Origin: Candidatus Melainabacteria bacterium
GTDB taxonomy: Bacteria > Cyanobacteriota > Vampirovibrionia > Obscuribacterales > Obscuribacteraceae
Length of the DNA stretch: 64,000 nt
Assembly (NCBI GenBank): GCA_016716405.1
Contig: JADJWK010000001.1
Span: forward strand, 682,001-746,000
Reading direction: 5' to 3'
Part shown: in pieces, positions 61,727 to 64,000 of the stretch
How positions within the stretch are numbered: position 1 is the first letter of the stretch
Layout of the letters: every line of letters starts with the position of its first letter
The notes under the pieces: generated by a model
Databases searched by the model: none
What the model was told of the DNA's origin: nothing
The model's input: the letters and a program-made list of their open reading frames with translations, nothing else
Translations under genes and position numbers: made by a program

Positions 61727-63844
61727 ATGTCTCAGAAAAACACGCACTTTGCAGTGTGGATGGTCTGCATCATCCTGCTGGCTGCTTTCGTTGGATTCGT
61801 GCTGGTCGATAGCAACCCGATTCAGAGGGGCAACCCCAGCGCCGTCACAGCGACCCACAACTCGCCTCGCGGGAGCAAGGTCCGCCCGACGGACAGCTCG
61901 CAGGCGGTCAGCGAGGGCGGAAGCCCTGCCACCAGCCGTCCCAACCCCCGTGCTCCCAGGCCCATAGGCATCATGCAGGCGCACGAGCTTTTCGACCTGA
62001 TGAAGTCGAGTCCCGACTCCATCGCGTCCATCACCATTTTCAACGGCAGCGACCGGATCACGCTGCTGCGGTCGGATAACGGCAACAGGTATTACGTCAC
62101 TCTGCCGGAGCGCGGAGGGACGGAAGCCGTTATCGCCCTGGCTCAGGAGAAGAGCATCGCCTGGAAGGCGGAGACCGACAGTACCGCTACCCTGCGGGGC
62201 TTCTTCTTCTCCTTCGGTCCTTTCCTCATCCTGGGCGGGATCCTGGTCTTCTTCTGGTACCGGAACAGGCAGGGTGGTGCAGCGGGTGGTCCCGGCGGCA
62301 TGGGCTTCGCAAAGTCCCGGGCCACCGATCACGACGCCGAAGGCGCCGACGTCCGCAAGGTCACCTTCAACGACGTCGCCGGCTGTGACGAGGCCATCAA
62401 GGAAATGCGCCGGATCGCGCGTGGTTTGAGGCGTCGCAAGCTCTACGCATTCTTCGGCGCCAAGCTCCCCAAGGGCATCATCCTGGAAGGACCTCCGGGC
62501 ACGGGTAAGACCCTTCTCGCCCGAGCCCTGGCTGGCGAAACCGACGGCACCTTCTCGTCCACCTCCGGCTCCGACTTCGTCGAGATGTTCGTGGGTGTGG
62601 GCGCTTCCCGCGTTCGCGATACTTTCGAGAAGGGTCGCAAGAAGGTGAAGGAGACAGGCAAGCCGCACATCATCTTCATCGACGAGATCGATGCGGTGGG
62701 CGGCAAGCGTGGCGGCGGCACCGGCGAGAGCAGCAACTCCGAGCGCGAGCAGACCCTCAATGCCATCCTCGTCGAGATGGACGGCATGAAGAACAACGAA
62801 GGTCTCATCCTGGTGGCGGCGACCAACCGCGCCGACATGCTCGACAACGCGCTTCTGCGCCCGGGGCGTTTCGACAGCCAGATCACCGTGGACCTTCCCA
62901 ACAAGGAAGGAAGGTCCGCGATCTTCGCCATTCACACCCGCAAGAAGCCCCTGGCTGAGAACATCAGCTGCGATCTTCTGGCGGCCCGCAGCTACGGCTA
63001 CAGCGGTGCCGAGATCGAGGGTGCCTGCAATCGTGCCGCGCTTCTGGCGGCCGAGCGTTATGGCGCCGACATTCCGGAAGACGCTTCCGAAGCCGAGATC
63101 GAGGCGGCCCTACGTAAAGCCGGCGCTGTAATCTCCCTGGCTGATTTCGATGAGGGCGTGGATTTCGTGCGTTTCGGCAGCGCCGACCCGGCCAAGCAGA
63201 AAGCCATGGCCGAGGACGACAAGCGCAACACCGCCGTGCACGAAGCCGGTCATGCCTGCGTCTCCGATGTGATGCCCGGGGCCGATCCGGTGGTGAAGAT
63301 CACGATCATGAACCGCTCCAAGGCGCTCGGCTACGTTCAGAACATGCCTTCCGACGATCGCTATGGTCTCACCGACGAGCAGATCATCGCTCGCATGGTC
63401 ACCTGCATGGCCGGTCGGGCTGCTCAGGAAGTCATCCTCGGCAAGTCGGACACCGGCGCTGCCAACGACTTCGAGCAAGCCAGCCAGTATGCCTATAACA
63501 TGGTGACCCGCTGGGGCATGTCCAGGCTCGGCCATATCTCGGTCGGGCGTGGCGGCACCGGCATGCGCGGCATGAGCGGCTCAGGCCCCATCGCCAACTA
63601 TGGTCCCGGGCTCGCAGACCGCATCGACGATGAATGGATGCGGATCGTCGAGGAATGCTACAAGATGGCCCGCGCCATCGTCGAGAAGGATCGCACCCGT
63701 ATCGAGGCGCTCGCCAAGACGCTGCTCGAGAAGGAGACCGTTCTGGGTGATGAGTGGAACGCGTTTACTGCTCAGAATCCGAGCCGTGTCGACAAGAATT
63801 CGCTGTCCTTCGATCCCGCCGCACCGGAAGGAGGGAAAGAATAA
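61727..63844 (+). CDS. ftsH: ATP-dependent zinc metalloprotease FtsH
   Basis: A 705-residue membrane protease. Two membrane helices (about 8-27 and 163-178) flank a periplasmic part that includes a Ser/Pro-rich stretch (about 45-80), longer and more disordered than usual. AAA domain: Walker A GPPGTGKT (255-262), pore FVEMFVGVGASRVRDTF, ATNRADMLD; protease motif HEAGH at about 505. It degrades misfolded membrane and some soluble proteins. ACAAAGGGATC lies before the start. The next gene starts inside its stop codon (TAATG). Confidence 0.93.
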   Translation: MSQKNTHFAVWMVCIILLAAFVGFVLVDSNPIQRGNPSAVTATHNSPRGSKVRPTDSSQAVSEGGSPATSRPNPRAPRPIGIMQAHELFDLMKSSPDSIASITIFNGSDRITLLRSDNGNRYYVTLPERGGTEAVIALAQEKSIAWKAETDSTATLRGFFFSFGPFLILGGILVFFWYRNRQGGAAGGPGGMGFAKSRATDHDAEGADVRKVTFNDVAGCDEAIKEMRRIARGLRRRKLYAFFGAKLPKGIILEGPPGTGKTLLARALAGETDGTFSSTSGSDFVEMFVGVGASRVRDTFEKGRKKVKETGKPHIIFIDEIDAVGGKRGGGTGESSNSEREQTLNAILVEMDGMKNNEGLILVAATNRADMLDNALLRPGRFDSQITVDLPNKEGRSAIFAIHTRKKPLAENISCDLLAARSYGYSGAEIEGACNRAALLAAERYGADIPEDASEAEIEAALRKAGAVISLADFDEGVDFVRFGSADPAKQKAMAEDDKRNTAVHEAGHACVSDVMPGADPVVKITIMNRSKALGYVQNMPSDDRYGLTDEQIIARMVTCMAGRAAQEVILGKSDTGAANDFEQASQYAYNMVTRWGMSRLGHISVGRGGTGMRGMSGSGPIANYGPGLADRIDDEWMRIVEECYKMARAIVEKDRTRIEALAKTLLEKETVLGDEWNAFTAQNPSRVDKNSLSFDPAAPEGGKE

Positions 63845-64000
63845 TGCCTCTGCCAATGTTCGAGAAAAATCCCGACGGCCTCGCAAGCGTCGCCGATCGG
63901 GTTCGCGGCTGTATCTCTCTGGTGTTCTGCATCGGGGGTTTCACCGTGGCTTACAATGCGCCTGACACTCAGTGGCAGGCCTTTGGAATGATCGTCGGTT
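63844..64000 (+). CDS. Partial membrane protein at right edge
   Basis: 52 codons are in the window. Its ATG overlaps the ftsH stop codon (TAATG), so it is in the ftsH operon and may be coupled to it. A hydrophobic segment at about 22-40 (RGCISLVFCIGGFTVAY) suggests a membrane protein. The rest is cut off; family unknown. Confidence 0.6.
   Translation, partial: MPLPMFEKNPDGLASVADRVRGCISLVFCIGGFTVAYNAPDTQWQAFGMIVG

Overview
The window is chromosomal DNA of a bacterium with two membranes, by eye moderately GC-rich. Evidence for the cell type is a lipoprotein signal, many Sec signal peptides and an ExbD/TolR protein. It uses the standard bacterial code: RF2 (prfB) is made through the classic UGA frameshift. 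Archaeal-type enzymes (peptidyl-tRNA hydrolase 2, DhnA-type aldolase) sit next to ordinary bacterial ones (class II fumarase, NadD, FtsH, ClpC, thioredoxin), and TPR and secreted orphan proteins are common. This would fit an uncultured lineage such as the Melainabacteria/Obscuribacterales, but no rRNA is present and that placement is only an inference. I see no tRNA, rRNA, CRISPR array, insertion sequence or prophage.

Layout. 1-6282 (minus): a stress-kinase operon with two different PrkA-type kinases, a DUF444 VWA protein and, cut by the left edge, probably SpoVR. 6921-8049: prfB. 8121-11532: an FAD oxidoreductase, an IPT/TIG secreted protein and a PfkB sugar kinase. 11962-17757: an HD protein, an orphan, a HAD hydrolase, a membrane-anchored orphan, thioredoxin and a secreted orphan. 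17926-24262: prolyl oligopeptidase, two TPR proteins, isoaspartyl peptidase and a small membrane protein. 24661-30345: a run of small orphan genes ending in a CYTH protein, then a very large SPFH protein and a second copy of the small membrane protein. 31190-37662: an MBL/beta-CASP hydrolase, a glycine-zipper lipoprotein, a thioredoxin-like protein, an orphan, nadD, an MFS transporter and a NADAR-like protein. 38058-45392: ExbD, an unusual adenosine deaminase-like protein, a nucleotidyltransferase, TPR, methylmalonyl-CoA epimerase, class I aldolase, a beta-solenoid-like protein and a 43-residue protein. 45393-47189: a repeat- and operator-rich intergenic stretch around a response regulator with a shortened DNA-binding domain. 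47190-52580: pth2, clpC and a large polytopic membrane protein. 52974-58996: orphans, a NUDIX hydrolase, a PH-like membrane protein, fumC and a small protein. 59136-64000: a KefB-type antiporter and an FtsH protease operon cut by the right edge.

Common themes are protein quality control and stress (PrkA/DUF444, ClpC, FtsH, SPFH, thioredoxins, Pth2), envelope proteins of unknown role, and central and nucleotide metabolism. Most genes end in a clear hairpin. The most unusual pattern is non-coding: the heptamer TATAGTA lies about 75-90 bases past many stop codons, 20-40 bases beyond the terminator hairpin. The second is a trio of 20-base dyad-symmetric sites at 45759-45842 with no obvious target gene.
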